Of a stretch of DNA of 64,000 nucleotides, positions 1-8,792 are shown piece by piece. The notes under the pieces were generated by a model. That model was not told where the DNA came from. It made no database searches and saw only the letters and a list, made by a program, of their open reading frames with translations. The position numbers and the translations under genes are program-made. The DNA comes from Bacteroidales bacterium UBA4345. Its GTDB lineage: Bacteria; Bacteroidota; Bacteroidia; Bacteroidales; Paludibacteraceae. The DNA lies in the NCBI GenBank assembly GCA_002396385.1, contig DGTD01000042.1, positions 63,574 through 127,573 of the forward strand. The letters are read 5' to 3'. The stretch's first letter is position 1. Every line of letters starts with the position of its first letter.

Positions 1-2
1 AA

Positions 3-101
3 ATTGAGGCGATAGAGGCGATGAAGGCCGACACGAAAAAGAGCCTTGCAAAGAGCGAGGAACTGTTTAACGCAAGAATGGATTATTATTTTAACGCATA
101 G
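3..101 (+). CDS. hsdS: C-terminal tail of a type I restriction specificity subunit (partial)
   Basis: Only the last 32 codons are in the window, in frame from base 3 to a TAG stop at 99-101. The peptide is a charged helix ending in KSEELFNARMDYYFNA, which looks like the C-terminal coiled-coil end of HsdS specificity subunits. HsdS directs the methyltransferase and nuclease complex to its target sequence. The reading is supported by the downstream HsdR gene on the same strand. The body of the gene, and presumably hsdM, lies outside the window. The identification rests on a short tail plus context, so it is probable, not proven. Confidence 0.6.
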   Translation: MEAIEAMKADTKKSLAKSEELFNARMDYYFNA

Positions 102-146
102 GTCAAGGCTACTCTTCTCCAAATGTAGAGTTTCCAACTTTATTTG

Positions 147-154
147 TAAATTTG
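147..154 (+). promoter_or_regulatory. Candidate -7 box for the ATPase/nuclease pair
   Basis: TAAATTTG matches the Bacteroidota -7 form TAnnTTTG, 55 bases before the ATPase ATG, in the 107-base gap after the hsdS stop. No good -33 TTTG is seen. If real, the nested pair could be expressed apart from the restriction genes. Confidence 0.35.
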
Positions 155-208
155 TAGTTTAGGCTTTCTCTTATGTAGAAAGTACTTATTTGCTGAAATT
201 TATTCTAT

Positions 209-1540
209 ATGATACTCAACATTGAAAATTTGGGGGCTATCAAACAGGCCAAAATTGACCTCTCGAAAAAGCTGACTCTTTTCTGTGGCAAAAACAGTAC
301 GGGCAAAACTTATGCCGCTTACGTGCTACACGCTTTTTTGTCGGCTGTTCCCTCTATGCGCGACGTACTATCGTACTACGGTGCCTTACGTGAACAAGTC
401 AAAAAGGAAGGGTTTTTCACTATAGAGAAAAAACATGTTGAGGAATGGGTGAACTTGAAATGTGAGCATGTAAGAAAAAACTTGGGCAGCATCTTCGGAA
501 TTTCGGACGACACCTGCGATAGTTTGTTTAAAGATTTCAAACTTACGGCAGAAATTTCAGAACAGGATCTTAAAAAAGCTATAGTAAAAAATTACTATTT
601 AGGTGAAAAAGTATATAAAGTAAAAAAGAAGGAAGGCGATAACAAGATATATATTGAAGCAGATGTTGACTCAGTAGAAAACGGCGCTGAGTTTGTATTT
701 ATTATGGATTCATTAGTAAATTCGGACGCTAGCCGCATGCTGACTGTTGAGCGAAACAGCATCTATACGTTTAAAACGGAATTGTCGCTAAGCAGGAATG
801 AACTGATAGACAAAATACAGAATCTGACAAAACCGGATAGTGCCATTGAACTTTTAAATGCGTCGTCGCGCCGCTATCCGGCGACCATCAGAGAAAGTTT
901 GCGTATCGCTAACGATCTCGAGAACGTTCAGAAGTACAAGAGTCCTTTTTCTGAAATTGCCGACAGAATAGAAAACGACCTGCTGATGGGGGAGGTTAGC
1001 ACAACGCCAAACGGCGATGTGGTGTTTCACGCCTCTTCTATGCCAAAGACGAAACAGCTGCCTTTCCACATGTCTTCGTCAATTGTTAAAACAATGGCCA
1101 GCCTTGTCATCTTCTTGCGCCATATTGCCGCCAAGGGCGATTGTATTATAATAGACGAACCGGAGATGAACTTTCACCCCGATGTGCAGGTGCTGCTTGC
1201 GAAAATTTTTTCCCTTTTAGCGAACAAGGGACTGAGGGTTGTCGTCAGCACCCATAGCGACTACATCGTCAGAGAATTCAACAACCTGATTATGGCCAAC
1301 TCTGTTGTGCGGAAGGGTAGTGCTGTCTCTTTGGACGATATGGGCTATTCAACCGACATGTTGTTGGACTATAACGACATAAACGTCGTCTATTTCGATA
1401 GAAAGACAACGACCGTAACTGCCAACCCGCTACCTGTCGACGAAATGGGTTTCTCGATAGAGTCGATTGATGAAACCATCAACCAACAAAACGAGGTTGC
1501 AGAAAACCTTTATGCGGCTTTAATTGACGACGAGGAATGA
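209..1540 (+). CDS. AAA/ABC-type ATPase nested in the type I RM locus
   Basis: This 443-residue protein is a RecF/OLD-like ATPase of the AAA_15/AAA_21 kind. A Walker A motif (GKNSTGKT) lies at residues 27-34, a Walker B (CIIIDEPEMNFHPD) near 311-324, and an H-loop (STHSDYI) near 346. The middle is charged and helical. No Toprim nuclease domain follows, so it is not a full OLD nuclease such as GajA. It sits between hsdS and hsdR, and its TGA overlaps the ATG of the next gene by four bases (ATGA), so the two are translationally coupled. By analogy with ATPase-effector pairs such as PARIS and Septu, I infer that it senses phage activity and controls the nuclease encoded next. The gene is AT-richer than hsdR, which suggests transfer. 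Confidence 0.85.
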   Translation: MILNIENLGAIKQAKIDLSKKLTLFCGKNSTGKTYAAYVLHAFLSAVPSMRDVLSYYGALREQVKKEGFFTIEKKHVEEWVNLKCEHVRKNLGSIFGISDDTCDSLFKDFKLTAEISEQDLKKAIVKNYYLGEKVYKVKKKEGDNKIYIEADVDSVENGAEFVFIMDSLVNSDASRMLTVERNSIYTFKTELSLSRNELIDKIQNLTKPDSAIELLNASSRRYPATIRESLRIANDLENVQKYKSPFSEIADRIENDLLMGEVSTTPNGDVVFHASSMPKTKQLPFHMSSSIVKTMASLVIFLRHIAAKGDCIIIDEPEMNFHPDVQVLLAKIFSLLANKGLRVVVSTHSDYIVREFNNLIMANSVVRKGSAVSLDDMGYSTDMLLDYNDINVVYFDRKTTTVTANPLPVDEMGFSIESIDETINQQNEVAENLYAALIDDEE

Positions 1541-2112
1541 GGGAGTTTGAACTATATACAAGAATACTGAACCCTACGTTTGTGCCTGCCAATCAAACCT
1601 GTATGGAGGAAGTGAAAGCCGACCACAGTGTGAAACTCATCACCAGGGGAATTAGCGAGTATAGATTGTATAGGTTTGATTTAGATTCGTCTGATGCAGA
1701 CTTTCTCTGTTTCTTTAATAAGAATCACTCAGCCGGTTCTGGGGTGCAGGGCCTTAAAGATTTAAGGTGTTTTTGCGATTATGTGCTGTTAGCTCAGAAA
1801 AGTGATAAGCTATACGTCTTCATTATTGAGTTAAAAAGTGGAAAGACAGAAGGTGCGGTTGAACAACTTCGGGCTACCGAATTGTTTATGGACTATATAA
1901 AGGAAACGGCTGAGAGAATTAAAGAGGTTAATGGGTTCGACCAGTTCGACGCTAAAAATATAATAACGAAAAAAGTAATTCTAAAGGGAAATGGCAGGGC
2001 CTATAAACCGGGCTCAAATCCAAATAAAGATCAAAATATAGATTGGAAAGCTAACCCGTTGTATTTAAACAACAACCCATTCCCTATTTTGAAAATAATA
2101 AGTAACTGCTGA
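1537..2112 (+). CDS. Probable PD-(D/E)xK nuclease, partner of the upstream ATPase
   Basis: The 191-residue protein has no family I can name, but it shows a nuclease core. D81 lies in a strand reading CFCDYVLL, and E98-L99-K100 follow in a hydrophobic strand (VFIIELKSG). A helix with Q and L residues (EGAVEQL) comes next. This is the D-x16-ExK pattern of the PD-(D/E)xK fold seen in many restriction enzymes. Its start overlaps the ATPase stop by four bases, so the pair is one unit. The 3' end is AT-rich and stops 23 bases before the hsdR ATG. I infer that it is the effector of an ATPase-gated defence module. A role in modulating the neighbouring RM system is the alternative. Confidence 0.65.
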   Translation: MREFELYTRILNPTFVPANQTCMEEVKADHSVKLITRGISEYRLYRFDLDSSDADFLCFFNKNHSAGSGVQGLKDLRCFCDYVLLAQKSDKLYVFIIELKSGKTEGAVEQLRATELFMDYIKETAERIKEVNGFDQFDAKNIITKKVILKGNGRAYKPGSNPNKDQNIDWKANPLYLNNNPFPILKIISNC

Positions 2113-2135
2113 ATATTTTATGTTTTGCTTTGCCT

Positions 2136-5100
2136 ATGCGAAACTTCGATTTCCTAAAAAATATTGACGAGCTTGGCGACCTGCACTACTATTGCAGCAA
2201 CGCCGAAGACCTGCAGCTGTCTAAACCCAAAATAAGCGTTATGAACGCCCGCATGGGGTTGGAGTGGCTGGTGCATGCCATCTACAAACTGAAGGGTATA
2301 AAGGTGGAAGCGAAGGACAGCCTCTTCGAACTTACGCAAGCCGGCACTCCTTATGCCGAATTCATCGACGACGACATGCTGATGAAGGCGACCAGCTATG
2401 TGCGCTCTACGGGCAACAAGGGGCACCATATTGGCAGCGAGGTCACGAAGAAGGAGTCTTTCTTCACTGTGCTCAACCTCTACAACCTGGTGGCCACCAC
2501 GATGATGAAGCTGAGGGTGGCTACCAACCTGCCCCCTTTCAACAAGCAGCTCATACACGGCTACGAGCCTAATGGACAGGCGCCGCTGGTGGTGTCGGAC
2601 TTCTCGCCCGCTTATGCCGGTAACCAGGTGGCCGTGCCGAACGTGCCTGCGGGCTTTGTTGACAAGGTCGACAAGGAGGCGCTCGAGCACCCGTCTGCCG
2701 ACGTCCTGCTCGATTTGGGCTACAGCGAGGCCGAAACCCGGAAACTCTTTATCGACATGCTGCTGGAAGAGGCCGGCTGGAAGGTTCTGGCCGACAAGGG
2801 CGCTATTCTGCCCAGCAAGGCCTGCATCGAGGTGGAACTGGCCGGCATGCCCAACAACCAGCACACCGGCTATGCCGACTATGTGCTCTTCGGCGCCAAC
2901 GGCAAGCCGCTGGCGGTGGTCGAGGCGAAGAAAACCATGGTGGACCCCGCCAAGGGGCGGCACCAGGCCGAACTCTATGCCGACTGCCTCGAAAAGAAAT
3001 ATGGTGTAAGGCCTGTCATCTACTACAGCAACGGTTTCAAAACCTATATAATTGACGGACTGGGATACCCGCCACGCGAAATTCTCGGCTTCCATACCGA
3101 GGGCGACCTCAACCTGCTTATGCAGCGCCGCGGGCGCGGACCAATATCCGATTGGACGATCAACGACGACATTACCAACCGCGAGTACCAGAAGCGCGCC
3201 ATCAAGTCGGTGTGCGAGCACTTCAGCTCTATGCACCGCCGTGGCCTGCTGGTGATGGCTACAGGCACGGGCAAAACACGTGTCAGCATTTCGCTCTGCG
3301 ACCTGCTCATGCGCAACGGTTGGGTGAAGAACGTGCTCTTTCTGGCCGACCGCACCGCTCTGGTCAGGCAGGCTAAAAAGAACTTCGTGAAACTGATGCC
3401 GAACGCTTCGGTCAGCGTTATCAGCGACGAGAAAGACCCGTCGACCAACGCGCGCATCGTGTTCAGCACCTACCAGACTATGATTAACTACATCGACCGC
3501 GAGGACAAGCCCTTCAGTGTGGGCAGGTTCGACTTGGTCATCATCGACGAGGCGCACCGCTCGGTCTTCGGCAAGTATACCGCCATCTTGTCTTACTTCG
3601 ACGCCCTGATGGTGGGACTTACCGCCACCCCAAGGCAAGAGGTGGACCGCAGCACCTACGACCTCTTCCAGGTGGAAGCGGGCAGCCCTAACTTCGCCTA
3701 CGAGCTGGAGGAGGCGGTGGCCGACGGCTACCTGGTCAACTACTCGGTGTGGAACCGCACCACCGACATTATGAAGTCGGGCATCGAGTACGACAAACTC
3801 TCCGACGACGAAAAGAAACAGCTGGAAAGCATCTGGAAGTACGAGAAGGCTATGGGCACCCTGGTGGGCGACAACCGCGACATCTCGAAAACAGAAATCT
3901 TCAAATACATCTACAACGACGACACCTGCGACAAGGTGCTGCAAGACCTGATGGAGAACGGCATTAAGGTAAACAGTGGCGATACTATTGGTAAAACCAT
4001 CGTCTTCGCCTGCGACCACACGCACGCCCAGCAGATTGTGAAGCGCTTCGCCTACCTTTACCCCTCGTATGGCGACGACTTCTGCCAGCTGATAGACAAC
4101 TACGTGACCTATGCGCAAGACTTGGTGGAGCAGTTTGGCGTCAGGGGCAAGATGCCGCAGATTGCGGTGTCGGTCGATATGCTCGACACGGGCGTCGATG
4201 TGCCCGACATTGTTAACCTTGTCTTCTTCAAGCCCGTCCACTCGAAAATCAAGTTCTGGCAGATGGTGGGCCGTGGCACGCGCCTGAGCGAGGGCCTCTT
4301 CGATGACGGCACCGACAAGAAGGGCTTCTACATCTTCGACTGGTGCGGCAACTTCGAGTACTTCGGCGGAGGCTCGGGTCGGGACGACGGTGGGGTGGCG
4401 CTGTCGCTTACCGAACGCCTCTTCCAAACCCGTTGCGACCTTGTGCTGGGCCTGCAACACGCCAAATGGCAGTCTGACGCTGTGGCGAAACAGCTGCACG
4501 ACGACTTGAAGAAGGAAATGAGGGAACAGGTCGACGCACTCAACAACGCGCTGATTGCAGTGCGGAACAAATGGGCGTTTGTGGAAAAATACAAAAAGGC
4601 CGAGGCGTGGGTCTGCCTTACGAGCGTCGACGCGAACGACCTGAAAGAACAGATCTCGCCGCTGCTGGTACGGAGCCGCGATGCCGACGGCCGACGTATG
4701 TTCGACTATTTTATAAACAACATCGAGCTGTCGGTGGTAGACCCCGAAAAGGTGGCCGACAAGTTCAAAAGCAAGGTAACGGCCATTGCCGAACTGCTGT
4801 TGGAAAAAGCCTCTATTCCAGAGGTGGCCGCCAAACTGCCCCTCTTGAACAAGGTGGCGCTGCCCACCTACTGGGCCGACCTGACGATGGCGAAACTAGA
4901 GCACACCCGCACCGAATTGCGCGACTTGCTGAAATACCTGAATCGCGAAGGCAAACGCAAGTTCATAGTCGATATAGAAGACCTTGTGCAGTATGGCGCT
5001 ACGGTAGAGGGCACTGCTTCGCAGCTGACCTACAAGCAGCGCGTCATCGATTTCCTGGCCCGGAACAAGGACCTGTACGTCTTAAAGAAAATTCAGAATA

Positions 5101-5486
5101 TGCAGCGGCTCAGCTTTGCCGATGTGCAGGAATTAGAGCGCATCTGTTGGGAGGAGCTGGGTACGAAGGAAGAATACCGGCAGCACGTCAGCAACATGGC
5201 GTGTGGCGACAGTGTGGCGGCCTTCATCCGTTCGCAGATTGGGGTCGACCGCACAATAGCCGTGCAGCGTTTCAGCAACTTCATTCAGGGAGCGGCCCTC
5301 AACTCCGCCCAAGAAGAGTTCATCAAGAGCATCGTCACCTACGTTTGTGAGAACGGCGACATCAGGGTGGAAACCCTCATCGAAGAAGACCCCTTCAAGG
5401 AATACGACCTCATCGACATTTTTGGTCAAAAAACCAAGGGCGTACGCGACTACGTCATCGACATACACGACCTGATTGCGGGGTAG
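2136..5486 (+). CDS. hsdR: Type I restriction enzyme, R (motor/nuclease) subunit
   Basis: The translocase and nuclease subunit of a type I restriction system, 1116 residues from the ATG at 2136 (an in-frame TTG at 2130 is less likely). Domains run in order: a DUF4145-like N-terminus (residues about 1-110), a PD-(D/E)xK nuclease domain (D near 246, EAKK near 264-267), a helicase core with Walker A (MATGTGKT, near 374) and DEAH (IIDEAHRS, near 470), then the TATP and QMVGRGTR motifs, and a helical C-terminal domain as in EcoEI-type R subunits. It is complete and in frame, so restriction activity is expected if hsdM and hsdS upstream are intact. Its base composition is clearly GC-richer than the two genes before it. 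Confidence 0.93.
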   Translation: MRNFDFLKNIDELGDLHYYCSNAEDLQLSKPKISVMNARMGLEWLVHAIYKLKGIKVEAKDSLFELTQAGTPYAEFIDDDMLMKATSYVRSTGNKGHHIGSEVTKKESFFTVLNLYNLVATTMMKLRVATNLPPFNKQLIHGYEPNGQAPLVVSDFSPAYAGNQVAVPNVPAGFVDKVDKEALEHPSADVLLDLGYSEAETRKLFIDMLLEEAGWKVLADKGAILPSKACIEVELAGMPNNQHTGYADYVLFGANGKPLAVVEAKKTMVDPAKGRHQAELYADCLEKKYGVRPVIYYSNGFKTYIIDGLGYPPREILGFHTEGDLNLLMQRRGRGPISDWTINDDITNREYQKRAIKSVCEHFSSMHRRGLLVMATGTGKTRVSISLCDLLMRNGWVKNVLFLADRTALVRQAKKNFVKLMPNASVSVISDEKDPSTNARIVFSTYQTMINYIDREDKPFSVGRFDLVIIDEAHRSVFGKYTAILSYFDALMVGLTATPRQEVDRSTYDLFQVEAGSPNFAYELEEAVADGYLVNYSVWNRTTDIMKSGIEYDKLSDDEKKQLESIWKYEKAMGTLVGDNRDISKTEIFKYIYNDDTCDKVLQDLMENGIKVNSGDTIGKTIVFACDHTHAQQIVKRFAYLYPSYGDDFCQLIDNYVTYAQDLVEQFGVRGKMPQIAVSVDMLDTGVDVPDIVNLVFFKPVHSKIKFWQMVGRGTRLSEGLFDDGTDKKGFYIFDWCGNFEYFGGGSGRDDGGVALSLTERLFQTRCDLVLGLQHAKWQSDAVAKQLHDDLKKEMREQVDALNNALIAVRNKWAFVEKYKKAEAWVCLTSVDANDLKEQISPLLVRSRDADGRRMFDYFINNIELSVVDPEKVADKFKSKVTAIAELLLEKASIPEVAAKLPLLNKVALPTYWADLTMAKLEHTRTELRDLLKYLNREGKRKFIVDIEDLVQYGATVEGTASQLTYKQRVIDFLARNKDLYVLKKIQNMQRLSFADVQELERICWEELGTKEEYRQHVSNMACGDSVAAFIRSQIGVDRTIAVQRFSNFIQGAALNSAQEEFIKSIVTYVCENGDIRVETLIEEDPFKEYDLIDIFGQKTKGVRDYVIDIHDLIAG

Positions 5487-5489
5487 CCT

Positions 5490-6836
5490 TGCCATCAGCA
5501 CCGTTCCCCAAGGTACAGCCCTCCAGGCTGCCTAGTAGCCGCCAGCTCTCCGTGGGCTACACCCACGGTTACAAAAAGTACAGCCTTCCAGGCTGTGCGG
5601 CTTCATGTAGCCGTGTTAGCCCATCCAGTCCGTTAGGCTGTAAGCCTATACCTCTGTTAGCCATCGGTATCCCCAGCGTAAAGTACCAGTTTGGAGTGTG
5701 CCTATGGTCTGCCGTAGCCTATGCAAGTCAGGCTGGAAGCCTGTATCTCGATAACCGGGGGCTTCAGCCCTCGGTAGGTACCGCCCCGCCCTCTGCCTGG
5801 AAGGCAGTACCTCGCAGTCTTGCCATCAACGTCGAGCCCCAAGGTACAGCCCTCCAGGCTGCCTAGTAGCCGCCAGCTCTCCGTGGGCTACACCCACGGT
5901 TACAAAAGTACAGCCTTCCAGGCTGTGCGGCTTCATGTAGCCGTGTTAGCCCATCCAGTCCGTTAGGCTGTAAGCCTATACCTCTGTTAGCCATCGGTAT
6001 CCCCAGCGTAAAGTACCAGTTTGGTGTGTGCCAAGGGTCTGCCGTAGCCTATGCAAGTCAGGCTGGAAGCCTGTATCTCAATAACCGGGGGCTTCAGCCC
6101 CCGGTAGGATGCCACACCGGACCTCTGCCTGGAAGGCAGTACCTCGTAGTCAAGCCATCAGCGCTGTGCCCCAAGGTACAGCCCTCCAGGCTGCCTAGTA
6201 GCCGCCAGCTCTCCGTGGGCTACACCCACGGTTACAAAAGTACAGCCCTCCAGGCTGTGACGCTACATGTAGCCGTGTTAGCCCATCCAGTCAATTAGGC
6301 TGTAAGCCTATACCTCTGTTAGCCATCGGTATCCCCAGCGTAAAGTACCAGTTTGGTGTGTGCCAAGGGTCTGCCGTAGCCTATGCAAGTCAGGCTGGAA
6401 GCCTGTATCTCAATAACCGGGGGCTTCTGCCCCCGGTAGGATGCCACACCGAACCTCTGCCTGGAAGGCAGTACCTTGTAGCCTTGCCATCAGCGCTGTT
6501 CCCCAGGGTACAGCCCTCCAGGCTGCCTAGTAGCCGCCAGTTCTCCGTGGGCTACACCCACGGTTACAAAAAGTACAGCCCTCCAGGCTGTGCCGCTTCA
6601 TGTAGCCGTGTTAGCCCATCCAGTCAGTTAGGTTGGTAGCCTATACCTCTGTTAGCCAGCGGTATCCCCAGTGCAACTTACCAGTTTGGAGTGTGCCTGT
6701 GGCCTGCCGCAGTTTATCAAGTCGCCTAGGCTGGAAGCCTGTATCTCGATAACCGTGGGCTTCAGCCCCCGGTAGGATGCCGCCCCGAACCTCTGCCTGG
6801 AAGGCAGTACCTTGTAGTCACCTGTTCGTGTGAATG
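5490..6836. repeat. Four tandem 331-base units of REP-like hairpins
   Basis: The marker AAGGTACAG (AGGGTACAG in copy 4) recurs at 5510, 5841, 6173 and 6505, so the unit is 331-332 bases repeated four times. Each unit holds about seven small hairpins, for example CCGTGGGCTACACCCACGG (5550-5568), CAGCCTTCCAGGCTG (5581-5595), CAGGCTGGAAGCCTG (5729-5743) and CTGCCTGGAAGGCAG (5793-5807). Copies differ by scattered point changes that often preserve stems, such as the GGGGGCTTCAGCCCCC loop. Open frames across it exist only because the repeat is in phase; they lack gene signals. There is no RAYT transposase nearby. Confidence 0.9.
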
Positions 6837-6850
6837 CCTCAGAGATAAGA

Positions 6851-6888
6851 AAAGAGGGCACGTCGGATATTTCCGATGTACCCTCTTT
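6851..6888 (-). terminator. Terminator hairpin after the lipoprotein gene
   Basis: AAAGAGGG (6851-6858) pairs with CCCTCTTT (6881-6888), and inner TCGGA/TCCGA pairing surrounds a TATT loop. It lies 20 bases past the minus-strand stop. The tract after it is only moderately T-rich. Confidence 0.6.
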
Positions 6889-6908
6889 CTAGTAGAAAAA
6901 AACGTCAA

Positions 6909-7742
6909 TTATTCAACATCTCTAACCAAACGGAAGCTATTGTAGAAATCGAGGCCAGTTTGGTAATCGCATGTGAAACTATACTCTCCGAAAGAGGCCG
7001 TGTAGGAGACAATCGACTCTAAGTCAGAACTCCAATAGCCGGCCGATTCATCCTTATACATATACCAGTTGTCATTTACATCATAGCCAGAGCAAGAACC
7101 TGCATGAGGCAGGAAGAGGGCACCTTGCGATTCAAAAACATTCCACTGGGCTTCGGTCAAATTGTTGGCGGCATAAACAGCATCAACCTCCGTCCATTTA
7201 AATTCGAGGCCAAGACGGTACGAATGCTTAGCTGGCATTGTAAAACCGTCAGGGAAGATGATGGTACCTCTACGGGCAATTCCGTTCTTGACAACCTGGG
7301 CAAACATACACATAGAAGCCGCATTTGGACGCTGGTTTACCAAATATTTCCACTCGCTTCTGCTAAGGCACCTCCAAGTGTTGTTCTCAAGAGTCATGCC
7401 GCTCACGTCCATCCAGTTCATCAGGTCTTTGGTGGCGCCGCCTAAATTGGCCTCGCCGATAATAGTGGTTTGGTCTGGAGCAAACGAGTAAGAATTGCCA
7501 GTCTTCAGCAAATTACCTTTTGAGAAATAGACCTGCTTGTCTTCGGAAACGGAGAATTTTCCACCCATCAGGGTTCCATTTTCAATTTTTACTACGCCAC
7601 CACCCGGTGTGGTGCCATTGTCAACAATTGTGTTCGGAGTCTTGTTGTCGTCCTCATCATCGTCGTCGCTACAAGAAGTGAAACACAAGGGGAGGGCAAC
7701 CATTGCGCTTAAAAGCGCATTGTAAAGGAATTTTTTATTCAT
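6909..7742 (-). CDS. Surface lipoprotein with an FGE-sulfatase/FISUMP-like domain
   Basis: The 277-residue precursor starts MNKKFLYNALLSAMVALPLCFTSC. This is a lipoprotein signal peptide with Cys24 as the lipidated residue, followed by an acidic linker (SDDDDEDDNK), a pattern linked in Bacteroidota to surface export. The rest has the phrases YFSKGNLLKT, WRCLSRSEWKYL, GYWSSDLES and a closing FRLVRDVE. These are characteristic of Bacteroidota lipoproteins with a C-type-lectin/FGE-sulfatase-like fold. No catalytic function can be assigned, and a surface binding role is only a guess. It stands alone between the hairpin repeats and the direct repeat, with its own terminator. Confidence 0.7.
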   Translation of the reverse strand: MNKKFLYNALLSAMVALPLCFTSCSDDDDEDDNKTPNTIVDNGTTPGGGVVKIENGTLMGGKFSVSEDKQVYFSKGNLLKTGNSYSFAPDQTTIIGEANLGGATKDLMNWMDVSGMTLENNTWRCLSRSEWKYLVNQRPNAASMCMFAQVVKNGIARRGTIIFPDGFTMPAKHSYRLGLEFKWTEVDAVYAANNLTEAQWNVFESQGALFLPHAGSCSGYDVNDNWYMYKDESAGYWSSDLESIVSYTASFGEYSFTCDYQTGLDFYNSFRLVRDVE

Positions 7743-7876
7743 AATGTATAATTAGAAAGATAACATAATTTAGTGTTAGGTATATATGTTTCGTGTTTTT
7801 TGATTGGTTTAAGGCAAAGACTGTGCCAAACCTCCTGTTACTCTGTACTGGTAAACAGTTTTCCTTACGCTATATC

Positions 7877-7967
7877 CTCCACAGCTTGTTGAAGATTCCC
7901 TATTTTAGCTCTTGATGCGGTTTATTAACCGCAAAATTTGCGGCTTATTGTCCGCAAAGGACTAAAT
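7877..7967. repeat. Direct repeat, left copy, flanking the TerB/RecQ cassette
   Basis: Bases 7913-7967 match 13687-13741 at 54 of 55 positions in the same orientation. Weaker matching extends left to 7877 (CTCCAC, TTGT and GAAGATTC blocks). The core holds nested palindromes: GCGGTTTATTAACCGC, then CCGCAAAATTTGCGG, then TTGCGG paired with CCGCAA. The rest of the 405-base gap 7743-8147 shows no gene. Confidence 0.9.
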
Positions 7968-8147
7968 GTTTGTTGACATAGGTCTTGTAGTCTCTGTGTA
8001 TGTAAGCGATGATAGATGTAGAAAATTAAGCGTATGCGAGATTTCATATGGCTTCTGGTACGAGGATTTTTACACTCTGGTCACGACCAACACAGATGTC
8101 CTTCTAACTTTAATTTACTATTTTTTTCAATTTATCAGAGAAACTGC

Positions 8148-8792
8148 CTATGATAAATTGATTATCATCATAATAATAAGAAGAATGGTGATAATAATAC
8201 CAAAAGTGAGGCTAATGTTTTTCTGTGTATCAAGCTCTTTTTCTAAATTTGTTAGGGCTTTTTCGATAGTTTTTTTGAGTAAAGTTGTTTGCTCCTTATA
8301 CAACTGTTTAACATCATCAATTTGTCTACGTGTCCCCTCACTACCTTGGTCAATGAGCTGCTTAATCTGCATTTTGTTATCATCAAGGCGCGTTTGTACT
8401 GTATTAGCAAAGTCGTTATAAAATTTTCGGTTAGCTTCGCTAATATCATCTGTCTTTGTGTTAAGCAGTTGCTGCAATTCGTCTTGTTTCCTCTCAGCCA
8501 TAGTCTGTAAGGTTGTTAACTTTATTTCAAGTTCCTTACTTAGATCTGCTGTAGCCGTTTCCAAGACTTTCTTTTGCTCGATAAGTTTCTCACTAACCGA
8601 CGATGTCTGTTTCATCAGTTCTACTTTGGTCGTAGTCATATCTTTTGTAGCGGTTTTGAGGCTAGTCAGCACGCTATCATAGTCTTGCACCAATTTTGCA
8701 AGTTGCTTGTACGCTTGATCAATGGCTTGCAGGTTTTCTACTTCTTGTTGCAGAGAAGATATACTTGCATTAAATTCGTCCAATTTGCTCAT
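8148..8792 (-). CDS. Coiled-coil protein with C-terminal membrane anchor
   Basis: A 214-residue protein, almost wholly heptad-type helix (residues about 5-190, rich in K, E, Q, L and T). It ends in one hydrophobic segment (SLTFGIIITILLIIMMI, about 194-210). It has no signal peptide and no catalytic motif, so it should be tail-anchored in the inner membrane with the coil in the cytoplasm. Its start lies inside the end of the RecQ gene (23-base overlap), so it is the third gene of the TerB-RecQ operon and likely translationally coupled. I do not recognise a family. By position it could be the membrane sensor or effector of the system. It is not an ATPase, unlike SngB of Shango. Confidence 0.75.
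   Translation of the reverse strand: MSKLDEFNASISSLQQEVENLQAIDQAYKQLAKLVQDYDSVLTSLKTATKDMTTTKVELMKQTSSVSEKLIEQKKVLETATADLSKELEIKLTTLQTMAERKQDELQQLLNTKTDDISEANRKFYNDFANTVQTRLDDNKMQIKQLIDQGSEGTRRQIDDVKQLYKEQTTLLKKTIEKALTNLEKELDTQKNISLTFGIIITILLIIMMIINLS

Noticed and set aside
209..2112. PARIS or Gabija system
   Set aside because: AriB carries a DUF4435/Toprim domain and GajA an OLD-Toprim. Here the ATPase has no Toprim and the partner is a PD-(D/E)xK type.
2154..4499. A 781-codon open frame on the minus strand across hsdR
   Set aside because: It is a shadow frame caused by GC-rich third positions in hsdR. It has no promoter, no domain, and hsdR is full of family motifs.
5489..6639. Several 90-125-codon frames in the tandem repeat
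   Set aside because: They are the same repeat peptide (around GYTHGYK) in phase, with no gene signals.
5490..6836. Possible CRISPR array
   Set aside because: The unit is 331 bases with internal hairpins and no spacers; there are no cas genes.
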